Shown: positions 26,008 through 34,875, counted from the first letter of the stretch. The stretch is 64,000 nucleotides of DNA from a bacterium (GCA_020444425.1 JAHLLB010000018.1:1-64000), one strand, 5' to 3'. Made by a program: numbers and translations. The notes: generated by a model not told the origin, from the sequence alone.

Positions 26008-26448
26008 TCAGTTGTACGGATACAGACTATCCTTCACCTTCTCAAGGTTCTCGAGCAGCATCACATGCTTCTCTTCATCCGCCAGCAAATATTCGAGCAA
26101 GTAGTTCTGAGCGGAGAGATACTTCGACTTTTTCAACACCTCAATCGCTTCTTTCGCCAGCCGGACGGTCTCTTTTTCCAGCTCATTGTGCTTCTCAACT
26201 TCATCCCAGATCGCCTTGACATCGTCCGGCGACAACGTCATCGGCTTCGCCGTCATGCTGTCCACGATCAAGCCCTGAACATTGTAGTGGTTCTGAGAGT
26301 CACGGATGATCGTCTCCATCACCATCCGCAGGATCGGGTGGTCGGTCTTTTCCAACATCCGGCTGCAGATCGCGATCGCACCGTTCTCCACCTTCTGCCA
26401 CTTCTTCATGTTCTCAATGAGCTTTTCCTGCGCTTCTTTCTGCGTCAT
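26008..26448 (-). CDS. Ferritin-like helical bundle protein D
   Basis: This 146-residue all-helical protein has a ferritin/rubrerythrin-like spacing. KVENGAIAICSRMLEKT, IIRDSQNHYNVQGLIVD, VEKHNELEKETVRLAKEAI and LLADEEKHVMLLENLEKV give Glu and ExxH-type positions in helices 2-4; the first helix is poorer in ligands than in its neighbours. It may be a diverged diiron protein. ATG 26448 has GAGAGGG upstream. It has its own terminator and lies between the PerR gene and ferritin. Confidence 0.75.
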   Translation of the reverse strand: MTQKEAQEKLIENMKKWQKVENGAIAICSRMLEKTDHPILRMVMETIIRDSQNHYNVQGLIVDSMTAKPMTLSPDDVKAIWDEVEKHNELEKETVRLAKEAIEVLKKSKYLSAQNYLLEYLLADEEKHVMLLENLEKVKDSLYPYN

Positions 26449-26769
26449 GATGCCCTCTCTCGTTCGGTGTATAGACGTATCGTCCACATGGATCAACGTA
26501 CACAGCGGGACGGGAATCGTGTCCATGAAGCAAAATGAACAACTTGCGGCAGGATTCCCCCTTAGGAACGCCTAACCCGTTCATATTCCTACGGATCAGC
26601 TTTCCGATACGCCAATGTAGAACGAGAGATTGTGAAATTGCAAACTTTCTCAAGAGATTGTCTGTTCTCTTTTCACGCAAAGCATCATCGTTCGCACTCA
26701 CACGCCTGTCAAAGAACTCCTACCGACCGTATGATCTATAGTTTGTCGGTCAAATACTCAAACTAACTC
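26449..26769. other. Intergenic region between perR-like gene and ferritin-like D
   Basis: About 320 nt with no gene. A weak stem (ACCGAC/GTCGGT, about 26722-26754) could end the regulator transcript on the minus strand. No clear PerR or Fur box could be assigned by eye. Confidence 0.4.
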
Positions 26770-27195
26770 TTACCTCTTGCGACACTCGGAGCACCGGCCC
26801 TCGAATTCCAACCGCGTTGCCAGCACTTCGTACGCACCCGTCCGCGCCACCATCGCGCCAAGATCAGGCAGCTGGCTGAGATGCACATCCACCACCTTAC
26901 CGCACTCCACACAGACGATGTGGTAGTGGAGATCGGTCATCGCATCGTACCGTCGCGGACGGCCAGGAAACTCGATCACCCTGACCTGCCCCAGTTCCGC
27001 CAGCACGTCCAGGTTGCGATACACGGTTGCCAGGCTGACACGCGGCAGTTTGTCCCGCACACGCAGATACACCTCATCCGCCGTCGGGTGATCAAGGGTG
27101 TCATGTAACACCTCGAGCACCGCCCGGCGTTGAGAAGTCATCCGATGCGGTGTCGTGTCCGCATGCTGCGTTTTCTGTGTGGATTGCTGCGCCAT
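26770..27195 (-). CDS. perR: PerR-type peroxide-sensing Fur-family repressor
   Basis: This 141-residue Fur-family regulator has an N-terminal winged helix (MTSQRRAVLEVL, SLATVYRNLDVLAELG) and a dimerisation domain. Two CxxC pairs (C95/C98 and C135/C138) form the structural zinc site. The regulatory ligands of B. subtilis PerR (H37, D85, H91, H93, D104) have equivalents at H36, D84, H90, H92 and D103; Fur proper usually has Glu at the last position. This favours a PerR-like H2O2 sensor over an iron sensor. It lies at the head of four ferritin-like genes, typical PerR targets. Confidence 0.88.
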   Translation of the reverse strand: MAQQSTQKTQHADTTPHRMTSQRRAVLEVLHDTLDHPTADEVYLRVRDKLPRVSLATVYRNLDVLAELGQVRVIEFPGRPRRYDAMTDLHYHIVCVECGKVVDVHLSQLPDLGAMVARTGAYEVLATRLEFEGRCSECRKR

Positions 27196-27449
27196 CGTAC
27201 CCTATCTGACCTATAGTATGGAACCGCGTTCCCGTCTGTTCAGAGGCTGCATTGAAATTGAAATGCGTGACAGCTGGTTCTTCCAGTGCCGGGCTACCGA
27301 TTGCTCAAGACCCCATTTCGACCCTTGTACGTAACGCTAACAGGAATTGTTCCTAATAAAAGAAACTCGTTCTCTACAGGCAACTCTAAAGTCCGCTACA
27401 TGCTCGGGAGAACGCTGGATTCTAAGCGCAGTGTGTTATTGGCAATACG
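27196..27449. other. Intergenic region, nothing recognised
   Basis: About 250 nt upstream of the perR-like gene. It presumably holds its promoter, but no motif was clear. Confidence 0.4.
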
Positions 27450-27477
27450 AGAAAAGCACGGCATTTCTGCCGTGCTT
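27450..27477 (-). terminator. Rho-independent terminator of the PLP lyase gene
   Basis: AAGCACGGCA and TGCCGTGCTT form a 10-bp stem around GAAA on the minus strand, followed by TTTTC. Confidence 0.92.
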
Positions 27478-27501
27478 GAATTGACCGTACACATCCCGCC
27501 G

Positions 27502-28698
27502 TTACAACACCCGCAGCGCCTGGTTCAGGTCGTCGAGGATGTCAGCGATGTCTTCGATGCCGACGCTGATGCGGATCAGGTTGTCGAGCACGCCGGCATC
27601 GTCCCGCTGTTCCGGGCTGTAGGTCGAGTGCGTGGTTGACGCCGGGTGGCAGATCAGCGTGTCGCAGTCACCGAGACTGACGGCGACCGTCGCCAGCTGG
27701 ACGGCGTCCATCAATTTCTTGCCCTCTTCGAAGCCGCCCTTAATCGTGAACGTAACCATCCCGCCGAAGCCGCTCATCTGCTTCTTCGCAATGTCATGCT
27801 GGGGATGGGAGGCAAGGCCGGGGTAGGAAACGGTTTCGATCTTCGGATGGAATGCGAGGAATTTCGCGACGCGTGTGGCATTTTCGCAGTGCGCTCGCAT
27901 TCGAACCGGGATAGTCTTCAGACCACGCAGCAGCAGCCATGCCGAGAACGGTGCCATGCAACCGCCTGTGTCGATGAAGACATCTTCCATCATCCGGTCG
28001 ATGAACTCCTGGCTGGTGACGATGCAGCCAGCGACCACGTCACCATGACCGCTGATGTACTTCGTCGCGGAGTGCATCACGATGTCCGCGCCATATTCCA
28101 TCGGACGCTGCAGGATCGGTGTCGCGAACGTGTTGTCGACCATCACCGTCAGCCCGTACTGATGACCGAGCTTGACCAGCGCTGCGATGTCGAGCACAGC
28201 GAGGTTTGGGTTGGCCGGGGTCTCGAACATCAGCAGCTTGCAGTTCTTCGCCTTTTTGATCGCGTCCTCGACCTTGTCCAGGTTGGTGGCGTCGACTTCA
28301 TGCGCGGTGACGCCGAACCGCGGAATCACGTGCTCATTGAGCGCGTGCGTGCCGCCATAGACCGTCTGACTGCTGATGTAGCTGTCGCCGGAACGGCACT
28401 CGGTCATGATCGCGTTGAAGGTGGCGGCCATGCCGGACGCGAAACCCTTGCCCGCTTCCCCACCTTCGAGGCAGGCGATTTCCTTCTGGAAAGCATCCAC
28501 GGTCGGATTCGACAAACGAGAATAGATGTACCCTTCCGCCTCACCCTGGAACAGGTCCGCGCCATGCTGCGCATTCTTGAACGCAAAGGTCGAACTCTGA
28601 AAAATCGGTACACTCACCGCGCCGGTTCGTTCATCAGACGGACCAAATCCATGGATCGCCTTGGTCGCGATGCCCCACTTCGGATTCACTTCCCCCAT
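27502..28698 (-). CDS. Cys/Met metabolism PLP-dependent enzyme (methionine or cystathionine gamma-lyase type)
   Basis: This 398-residue PLP enzyme belongs to the trans-sulfuration family. Landmarks are YSRLSNPTVDAFQKEIACLE, GMAATFNAI, VDNTFATPILQRP, and the PLP Lys in HSATKYISGHGD; the C terminus has SLGDCDTLICHPASTTHS and RISVGIEDIADI. The active-site loop reads QTVYGGTHAL, where methionine gamma-lyases often have Cys, so the exact reaction (Met gamma-lyase, cystathionine gamma-lyase or gamma-synthase) cannot be fixed. Met gamma-lyase would yield 2-oxobutanoate, feeding propionyl-CoA and the methylmalonyl-CoA epimerase encoded next door. ATG 28698 has GGGAGAAG upstream. Confidence 0.9.
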   Translation of the reverse strand: MGEVNPKWGIATKAIHGFGPSDERTGAVSVPIFQSSTFAFKNAQHGADLFQGEAEGYIYSRLSNPTVDAFQKEIACLEGGEAGKGFASGMAATFNAIMTECRSGDSYISSQTVYGGTHALNEHVIPRFGVTAHEVDATNLDKVEDAIKKAKNCKLLMFETPANPNLAVLDIAALVKLGHQYGLTVMVDNTFATPILQRPMEYGADIVMHSATKYISGHGDVVAGCIVTSQEFIDRMMEDVFIDTGGCMAPFSAWLLLRGLKTIPVRMRAHCENATRVAKFLAFHPKIETVSYPGLASHPQHDIAKKQMSGFGGMVTFTIKGGFEEGKKLMDAVQLATVAVSLGDCDTLICHPASTTHSTYSPEQRDDAGVLDNLIRISVGIEDIADILDDLNQALRVL

Positions 28699-28759
28699 GG
28701 TTCTTCTCCCTGTATCGTTAATCGTGATCTCGTTCGCAATCCAGTCACTTTGCCGGCGT

Positions 28760-29161
28760 TCACTCGTGTGAATTCAGCTCGACCAGCACGCCGCCGGTAC
28801 TCTTCGGGTGCAGGAATCCGACCTTGGAGTTGCCCGCTCCACGGCGGCTTTCCCTGTCGATCAAACGCACACCGCTATCTGCGACCTGCTGCAGTGAATC
28901 GTCCACGTCGTCGACTTCGTAGCAGATATGGTGCATGCCCTGGCCACGGCTGGCGAGGAATTTGGCGATAGGGGAATCGTCCGCAGTCGGCTCGAGCAAC
29001 TCGATGCGCGCCTCACCGATCCGGAACATCGCGACCTTCACCTTCTGCTCCTCAACCTCTTCCGTGCCAAGAAATTCCATCCCGAGCACATCCCGGTACA
29101 GATGGACGTTCTCATCCAGGTTCTGCACTGCAATGCCAATGTGGCTGATTTTCTTCATCAT
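28760..29161 (-). CDS. mce: Methylmalonyl-CoA epimerase
   Basis: This 133-residue vicinal-oxygen-chelate protein interconverts (R)- and (S)-methylmalonyl-CoA in propionate metabolism. Metal ligands of the family are seen in KISHIGIAV, MHHICYEVDDV and GVLVELN, with RIELLEP as the third strand. It lies 61 nt upstream of the PLP lyase gene in the same direction, a sensible link if the lyase makes 2-oxobutanoate. Start ATG 29161 has GGAG about 10 nt upstream; ATG 29158 is equally possible. Confidence 0.93.
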   Translation of the reverse strand: MMKKISHIGIAVQNLDENVHLYRDVLGMEFLGTEEVEEQKVKVAMFRIGEARIELLEPTADDSPIAKFLASRGQGMHHICYEVDDVDDSLQQVADSGVRLIDRESRRGAGNSKVGFLHPKSTGGVLVELNSHE

Positions 29162-29315
29162 CGCCGTCAAACTCCAAGCATATCAAGCTGTTCACCAAGG
29201 GGGGCACTTCCTGTAAGGCATGGCGTAAAGGTAGGAAGGTTCCAGCGCATGAGGTTGAACCTGCCTCGCGAGCTGATCCGTAGCTCACAAGACGACGATC
29301 CGGACAATAATCCCG

Positions 29316-29846
29316 CTATTCGATCGCTCCGATCCGAACCATATGCTCCAGCACGCGCTTCACTTCTTCGTGCGCGATCCCGACAAACTCCTGAAACTCC
29401 TCAAGATCACGGCCGGTCGGATCGATCACGTCCCGAATCTTTGGATCGTTGCCCAGCCTGCCGTATTCAGTGATCTGGTATACACGGTCGTACGCTTCGG
29501 GGAAACGCTTGAGAATCGATTCTTTGTGCTGCATTTCCGCCGTCAGGATCAACGATGCTTCGTTAATCAGCTCCCCGGTAAGCAGGGACGACCGGTGTTC
29601 CTGCAGATCGATGCCACGGGTGTAGGCAATGGTTGCGATGGTCGGCAGTGCCTGTTGATTGGCGGTCGCGTTGGTTCCGGCGGATTTCACCACAATCCGG
29701 CGGCGAAAACGCAAGCCGCTTTCCACCAGCGTTTTCCGGAGCAGAGCCGCGATGTACGGGCTGCGCGTGATGTTGGCCGTACAGACAACGAGAATCACGA
29801 AATCATTGGGCTTCTTGCGGAAGAAAATGGAACCCTCCAGGTGCAT
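29316..29846 (-). CDS. Low-molecular-weight protein tyrosine phosphatase family protein
   Basis: This 176-residue protein has the phosphate-binding loop C22-TANIT-R28 then SP in VVCTANITRSPYIAALL, and a later DPTGRDLEEF with the general-acid Asp. This is the LMW-PTP fold shared by bacterial tyrosine phosphatases of exopolysaccharide systems and some arsenate reductases. It is a little longer than usual (about 150), from an N-terminal extension before the first strand. It starts divergently from the sulfation-type gene at 30142. Confidence 0.9.
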   Translation of the reverse strand: MHLEGSIFFRKKPNDFVILVVCTANITRSPYIAALLRKTLVESGLRFRRRIVVKSAGTNATANQQALPTIATIAYTRGIDLQEHRSSLLTGELINEASLILTAEMQHKESILKRFPEAYDRVYQITEYGRLGNDPKIRDVIDPTGRDLEEFQEFVGIAHEEVKRVLEHMVRIGAIE

Positions 29847-30141
29847 TGGTTGACGTCAACCCTTGATCGCCTTCCCATCCGTCATGCGACTGGAGTTTAC
29901 GTTCCAACTGCCAAGCTGGCAAGGGCATGAGGGACAATTTTCCTACCTGAACACCCAGTTTTGGCCCGGCGGAAATTCAGGAACCCGTGTGACCTGGTTC
30001 ACACCCCGGCCCATAGAGCCGTAATAGCAGTTGATCCAAGAGTGAGGCTGACCTAAATTCCCGCCCCGACAGAGGACTGGTGCGCGGAGTGAGGAAGCTG
30101 CGAATCTGTCAAACGTTTTGCCTTAACAAAACAGGAATACC
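29847..30141. other. Long leader upstream of the APS-kinase fusion
   Basis: About 295 nt between divergent genes. It holds GC-rich inverted segments such as GTGTGA/TTCACAC near 29987-30004, suggesting a folded leader. It was compared by memory with S-box (SAM), cobalamin and ykkC-type riboswitches and does not match them. Confidence 0.4.
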
Positions 30142-31872
30142 ATGGAACAGCATTTGATCCGTCCGCACGGCGGCACGTTGGTCGATTTGATGGTCGACGA
30201 AAACCGACATGACGAAATCCGTGTGGAATCCCGAGATTGGGCCTCCTGGGATTTGACCCCGCGTCAAACCCTCGAGCTCGAACTCCTCACCAGCGGTGCC
30301 TATTCCCCGTTGCGTGGTTACATGACCAGCTCCGAATACGACCGTGTCCTGCGCGAAATGCGTCTGCCGGACGGAGTCTTCTGGCCGATGCCATTCGTGC
30401 TCGATATATCTGAGCAGTTTGCTGAAGGTGTGAACGCTGGCGACAAGATCACCCTGCGTGACCAGGAAGGCGTAATGCTCGCCGTGCTGCACGTGGAGGA
30501 CAAGTGGACACCGGACCAGGATGCGGAGCTCGCCGCCCTGTTCGGCACCACAGACCCGTCCCACCGCTACGTGGCCAACTACCTGAGCAAGACCAATCCG
30601 GTCTACGTGGGTGGACGTGTCGAAGGCGTGCAGTATCCGCTGCATTACGACTTCCCGGACCTGCGCGCGACACCGCGCGACGTTCGCTCCCGCATCGGCC
30701 GCCGCGGCTGGCGCAAGATGCTGTCCTTCGACACCCGCTATCCGATTCATCGGCCGGACGTGGAAGCAACTCGTCTCGCCGCAAAGGAAACCGACGCCAA
30801 CCTGATCATTCAGCCGACTGTCGGTGAAATCCTGCGTGAAGATATCGACCATTACACCCGGATTCGTTGCTACCGCGAAGTGGTCAAGCACTTCCCGCAG
30901 CAAACGACGATCCTCGGCCTGCTGCCCTCGCCGTTCAAGATGGCCGGAGTGCGCGAAGTGATGCTGCAGGCATTGATCCGCAAGAACTACGGCGCGTCGA
31001 TCTTCATGTTCCGTCCAACGTTGTCCGCTGATAGCGGAAACGGTCCGGAACTGACCCCGTCGCAGGAAGACATCATCAAAGCCTTCCACGAACACAAGGA
31101 AGACCTCGGCGTCGAATTCCGTCCGTATGAGGAGCTGGTGTACATGCCGGACCGGGACGCGTATGTCCGTGACTCCGAAGTGGACAACGGCCGCACCACC
31201 CGCCGGCTTAAGGAGAGTGAAGTTCGCAACCGTCTGCACGACGGACGTGAGATCCCGGGCTGGTTCTCGTACCCGGAAGTGATCAACGAATTGAGCAAGA
31301 CCTATCCGCCCCGCAGCCGTCAGGGCTTCACCGTCTTCTTCACCGGTCTCTCAGGTTCCGGCAAGTCGACCGTGGCCAACGCGCTGCTGCCGAAGCTGTT
31401 GCAGATCGGTGGACGTCCGGTGACGTTGCTGGACGGCGACATCGTCCGCAAGAACCTGTCCAGCGAGCTCGGCTTCTCGAAGGAACATCGCGACATCAAC
31501 ATCCTGCGTATCGGCTTCGTCGCCAGCGAGATCACGAAGAACCGTGGTATCGCCATCTGCGCGCCGATCGCCCCGTATGAGACAACACGTTCCGCCGTCC
31601 GTGAGATGATCGAACCGCTCGGCGGCTTCATCCTGGTGCATGTCAACACGCCCATCGAAGTCTGTGAGCAGCGTGACCGCAAGGGCTTGTACGCCAAGGC
31701 GCGTGCGGGCATCATCAAGGAGTTCACCGGCATTTCCGATCCGTACGATGTGCCCGAGGACGCTGAGATCGTGATCGACACCACCGAACTCAGTCCCGAG
31801 GAAGCGGTGCATAAGGTGCTGCTTTACCTCGCGAACCAGGGCTTCATCGGTGAGGACAGCATCAACGCGTAA
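30142..31872 (+). CDS. ATP-sulfurylase-like domain (degenerate) fused to adenylylsulfate kinase
   Basis: This 576-residue fusion has residues 1-390 folding like ATP sulfurylase (LELELLTSGAYSPLRGYM; DHYTRIRCYREVVKHFP; KMAGVREVMLQALIRKNYG) and residues 391-576 a full APS kinase: P-loop GLSGSGKST (402-410), LLDGDIVRKNLSSELGFS, RKGLYAKARAGIIKEFTG. The kinase phosphorylates APS to PAPS, the sulfate donor. The sulfurylase catalytic QxRNPxHxxH motif instead reads FDTRYPIHRPD (196-206), and the usual GRDHAG loop reads FRPTLSADSG (290-299), so this domain is probably inactive or repurposed. A UDP-glucuronate decarboxylase follows, suggesting sulfated glycan synthesis. Confidence 0.9.
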   Translation: MEQHLIRPHGGTLVDLMVDENRHDEIRVESRDWASWDLTPRQTLELELLTSGAYSPLRGYMTSSEYDRVLREMRLPDGVFWPMPFVLDISEQFAEGVNAGDKITLRDQEGVMLAVLHVEDKWTPDQDAELAALFGTTDPSHRYVANYLSKTNPVYVGGRVEGVQYPLHYDFPDLRATPRDVRSRIGRRGWRKMLSFDTRYPIHRPDVEATRLAAKETDANLIIQPTVGEILREDIDHYTRIRCYREVVKHFPQQTTILGLLPSPFKMAGVREVMLQALIRKNYGASIFMFRPTLSADSGNGPELTPSQEDIIKAFHEHKEDLGVEFRPYEELVYMPDRDAYVRDSEVDNGRTTRRLKESEVRNRLHDGREIPGWFSYPEVINELSKTYPPRSRQGFTVFFTGLSGSGKSTVANALLPKLLQIGGRPVTLLDGDIVRKNLSSELGFSKEHRDINILRIGFVASEITKNRGIAICAPIAPYETTRSAVREMIEPLGGFILVHVNTPIEVCEQRDRKGLYAKARAGIIKEFTGISDPYDVPEDAEIVIDTTELSPEEAVHKVLLYLANQGFIGEDSINA

Positions 31873-31895
31873 CGTCGATGCCTCCACGGAAAGAA

Positions 31896-31932
31896 AAGCG
31901 GCGGTTCCTGCTTGCGTTGGGAGCCGCCGCTT
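31896..31932 (+). terminator. Probable terminator between the APS-kinase fusion and UXS genes
   Basis: AAGCGGCGG(TTCC) and (GGGA)GCCGCCGCTT form a stable stem around a 10-nt loop. The tail ATCAGTTTTCC is only partly T-rich, so read-through into the next gene is possible. Confidence 0.65.
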
Positions 31933-31994
31933 ATCAGTTTTCCGCCTGACCTGTTGACATTAACGTCTGTACCTGTTTCCGTAAGGGGGAACGT

Positions 31995-32972
31995 GTGAAA
32001 CGTGTGCTCGTCACCGGCGGCGCTGGATTTCTCGGCAGCCACCTGATTGACCGCCTGTTGGACCAGGGCCACGAAGTCCTCTGCCTGGACAATTTCTTCA
32101 CCGGATCACGAGAGAACATTCGTCACGTACTCAAGCACGATCATTTCGAACTCGTGCGCCACGATGTCGTCGAGCCGATTCTGCTCGAAGTTGAAACCAT
32201 TTACAACCTTGCCTGCCCCGCCAGCCCGGTGCATTATCAGTACAACTCCGTCAAGACGATCAAGACGTCCGTGATGGGCGTGATCAACATGCTCGGCATG
32301 GCGAAGCGGGTGAAAGCGAGAATTCTGCAGGCGTCAACGTCCGAGGTGTACGGCGACCCGCAGGTGCATCCGCAGCAGGAAGACTACTGGGGCCATGTCA
32401 ACCCGATCGGCGTGCGCAGTTGCTACGATGAGGGCAAACGTGCCGCCGAAACGTTGATCATGGACTACCATCGCCAGAACAACGTCGACACGCGCATCGC
32501 CCGCATCTTCAACACGTACGGCCCGCGCATGGCCGCCAACGACGGTCGCGTGGTCTCCAATTTCGTCGTCCAGGCACTGGAAGGAAAATCTCTCACCGTG
32601 TACGGCGACGGGTCACAAACACGCAGCTTCTGCTACGTTTCCGACCTTGTCGATGGGCTGATGCGGTTGATGAACACGGACGGCTATCATTTGCCGGTCA
32701 ACATCGGCAACCCGAACGAGTTTACCATCCTCGAACTGGCGGAAGAGATCCGGACCCAGATCGGCAGCTCGGTTGAGATTCGCTTCGAGGAGCTGCCGCA
32801 GGACGATCCGAAGCAACGCAAGCCGGACATCACTCGTGCAAAGGACGTGCTCGAGTGGGAGCCGAAAGTGCAGCTCAAGGAAGGGTTGCAGCACACGATC
32901 AGCTATTTCGACCGGGCGTTGAAAGGCGAGATCGCGATGCCGCGCAGTTTCGGCGCAAGCGATAGCCGGTAA
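31995..32972 (+). CDS. uxs: UDP-glucuronate decarboxylase (UDP-xylose synthase)
   Basis: This 325-residue short-chain dehydrogenase/reductase converts UDP-glucuronate to UDP-xylose. The NAD loop is [12 protein letters not shown]. The UXS signatures [24 protein letters not shown], the catalytic Tyr/Lys in [23 protein letters not shown] and [11 protein letters not shown] are all present. GTG start at 31995 with AAGGGGGA upstream. The product is a sugar donor for glycans, so with the PAPS-forming gene before it a sulfated polysaccharide is plausible. Confidence 0.94.
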   Translation: MKRVLVTGGAGFLGSHLIDRLLDQGHEVLCLDNFFTGSRENIRHVLKHDHFELVRHDVVEPILLEVETIYNLACPASPVHYQYNSVKTIKTSVMGVINMLGMAKRVKARILQASTSEVYGDPQVHPQQEDYWGHVNPIGVRSCYDEGKRAAETLIMDYHRQNNVDTRIARIFNTYGPRMAANDGRVVSNFVVQALEGKSLTVYGDGSQTRSFCYVSDLVDGLMRLMNTDGYHLPVNIGNPNEFTILELAEEIRTQIGSSVEIRFEELPQDDPKQRKPDITRAKDVLEWEPKVQLKEGLQHTISYFDRALKGEIAMPRSFGASDSR

Positions 32973-32973
32973 A

Positions 32974-33081
32974 CGGTAATCGGTTTACGGTGATCGGTGG
33001 TCGAAGGTCGGTAACTGAAAACCAAGTCGAAAGTCGAAAGTCGAAAGTCGAAAGTCGAAAGTCGAAAGTCGAAAGTCGAAA
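32974..33081. repeat. Two adjoining heptanucleotide tandem arrays
   Basis: Directly after the UXS stop, six degenerate 7-bp units run from 32974 to 33015 (CGGTAAT, CGGTTTA, CGGTGAT, CGGTGGT, CGAAGGT, CGGTAAC). After a short spacer, eight perfect copies of GTCGAAA run from 33026 to 33081. The exact period of 7 in both parts, despite different sequence, is the notable feature. Confidence 0.9.
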
Positions 33082-33101
33082 GTACTGAAGATGAAATAAA
33101 T

Positions 33102-33131
33102 CGGGGACACTTACTCCGCTAAGTGTCCCCG
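33102..33131. repeat. GGGGACACTT-family palindrome
   Basis: CGGGGACACTTA and TAAGTGTCCCCG are perfect 12-bp arms around CTCCGC, just after the 7-bp array. It may stop the UXS transcript. Confidence 0.85.
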
Positions 33132-33241
33132 TTGTTCTCATCTACGCTGTACGTTTTTCTACTAAGTACTTTTTACTTCTGTTGTACCCTGTACTTTTTT
33201 CCAACTTCTTTCCGACTTCTGACTTCTTTTCTACTTCCCCA

Positions 33242-34822
33242 TTACTTCAACAAAATCGGCATCCCCATCATCGGCCAGATGAACGCGACAAACAATCCCA
33301 CCACAATCAGCAACAGCACACTCGCCGGAATCCCCGCACGGAAGAACTCACCTGACGTGAACTGGTTGGACTCGTAGGCGATGGCGTTCGGAGCTGCGCC
33401 GACGAGGAACAGGAACGGCATCCCCGCCGCAACCAGGCTGCCGAAGAAAATGACCTCCGGCGCCACATGCAGGTACTGCGCGATCACCAGTGCCACCGGC
33501 AACGAGATCGCAATCGCCGCCACGTTCATGATCAAGTTCGTCATGATCAAGACGAACGCCGTAATCCCCAGCACGAACACGAACCAGTTTGCATTCTGCA
33601 GCAGCATGATGAACTGCACCGCCATCCAGGTCGCCGCGCCGGTCTGCCAGAGGCAGAAGCCGATGCTCATCGCCCCACCGAAGAGCAGGATGATGTTCCA
33701 CGGGATCTCTTCCAGGTCCTTCAGGTTGAGGATCTTGAACATGAAGAACAGGATCGTCGTGATCAGAATGATCGCCGATTTGCTGAACGGTTCCAGCAAC
33801 GGGACAAATGACCGCGCGCTGAGGAACATGATCACGCCCACAACCAGGATGATCGCGATCCACTCGCTGCGTTTCATCGGGCCGAGCCGGTGATACAAAT
33901 CCTTTGCCCGCGAACGCAGACCGGGGATACGCGCCTTCTCCGGGCGGAAGATGAACATGATGTACACCCAGAGCAGGAAGGTCATGATGATACCGACCGG
34001 GAACATGTAGTACGAGTACTCGAAGAACGAGATTTCCCGTCCGACAATGTCCTTGAAGAACCCGATGCCAACCGCGCCACGTGCCGCGCCGAGCAACGTG
34101 ATAATCGACCCTGCACCGGCAACGAACGCCATTCCGATGAACATCCCCTTACCGAATTTCGTCGGCGTCGAAGACGTCGAATACATCGAGTAGATCGCGC
34201 GCAACAACGGATACATCGCCGCCGCGACTGCCGTATGCGCCATGATGAGCGTCATCGCCGACGTCATCAGGAACACACCGAGCAGGATCAACGCTGTCTT
34301 CTCCCCCACGATCACCAGCATCCGGTACGCCATCCGCTGCGTCAGCCCGGTCTTGGAGAAGACCTTGCCGATCACCAGCGAACCAAAGATAAACCACACG
34401 GAAGGATCGAAAAAATCGGTGAACGCGACCCGTGGGTCACGGATCAGAAACATCGCCTGAAACACTCCAATGGCGATGGAGGTGACGCCGATCGGGACGA
34501 CTTCAAACACCCACCACGTTGCTGCGAGCAGGAACAGCCCAATCGCCGCCTTGCCTTCACGGGACAGCGCAAACGTGTCCCCGACTGGATCGACCGCGTC
34601 CCCCCACGACGGCGACATGTACACAGCGGTGAACAGAAGCAGACCGACTGCGATCAGCGTAATGCGCTTGATATCCAGCTTCTCCCGCGGTTCCGCGAGA
34701 GTTATGTCCTGGGGTTTCCGCGGCAAACCCTCCGGGTGATGTTGTTCGTCGTGAAGCGGAACACCCTTTTTCAGGTCATGCTTTTGCTCGGCCATCCGCA
34801 CGTCCTTCGCTAGCTTCGCCAC
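33242..34822 (-). CDS. DASS-family (SLC13-type) sodium/anion symporter
   Basis: This 526-residue inner-membrane carrier has 11-12 membrane segments after a hydrophilic N-terminal tail of about 50 residues. Typical DASS/SLC13 features are the WWVFEVVPIGVTSIAIGV entry helix, a SxT-type loop region near TSAMTLIMAHTAVAAAM, IIFGGAMSIGF-like and TNLIMNVAAIAISLPVA helices, and GAAPNAIAYESNQ near the C terminus. Substrates in the family are dicarboxylates, citrate or sulfate. It is last in a five-gene unit with a CBS protein and two-component genes. GTG 34822 is preferred because AGGGGGG lies upstream. Confidence 0.9.
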   Translation of the reverse strand: MAKLAKDVRMAEQKHDLKKGVPLHDEQHHPEGLPRKPQDITLAEPREKLDIKRITLIAVGLLLFTAVYMSPSWGDAVDPVGDTFALSREGKAAIGLFLLAATWWVFEVVPIGVTSIAIGVFQAMFLIRDPRVAFTDFFDPSVWFIFGSLVIGKVFSKTGLTQRMAYRMLVIVGEKTALILLGVFLMTSAMTLIMAHTAVAAAMYPLLRAIYSMYSTSSTPTKFGKGMFIGMAFVAGAGSIITLLGAARGAVGIGFFKDIVGREISFFEYSYYMFPVGIIMTFLLWVYIMFIFRPEKARIPGLRSRAKDLYHRLGPMKRSEWIAIILVVGVIMFLSARSFVPLLEPFSKSAIILITTILFFMFKILNLKDLEEIPWNIILLFGGAMSIGFCLWQTGAATWMAVQFIMLLQNANWFVFVLGITAFVLIMTNLIMNVAAIAISLPVALVIAQYLHVAPEVIFFGSLVAAGMPFLFLVGAAPNAIAYESNQFTSGEFFRAGIPASVLLLIVVGLFVAFIWPMMGMPILLK

Positions 34823-34875
34823 ACTCGCCCCCCTGCTGGCGGCGGCGGAATGAACTCAACTCATGACTCTCTCGA

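Noticed and set aside
29941-30120. SAM (S-box) or cobalamin riboswitch upstream of the APS-kinase fusion
   Set aside because: Neither the S-box core nor the cobalamin B12-box sequence is present. Only non-specific GC-rich stems are seen.
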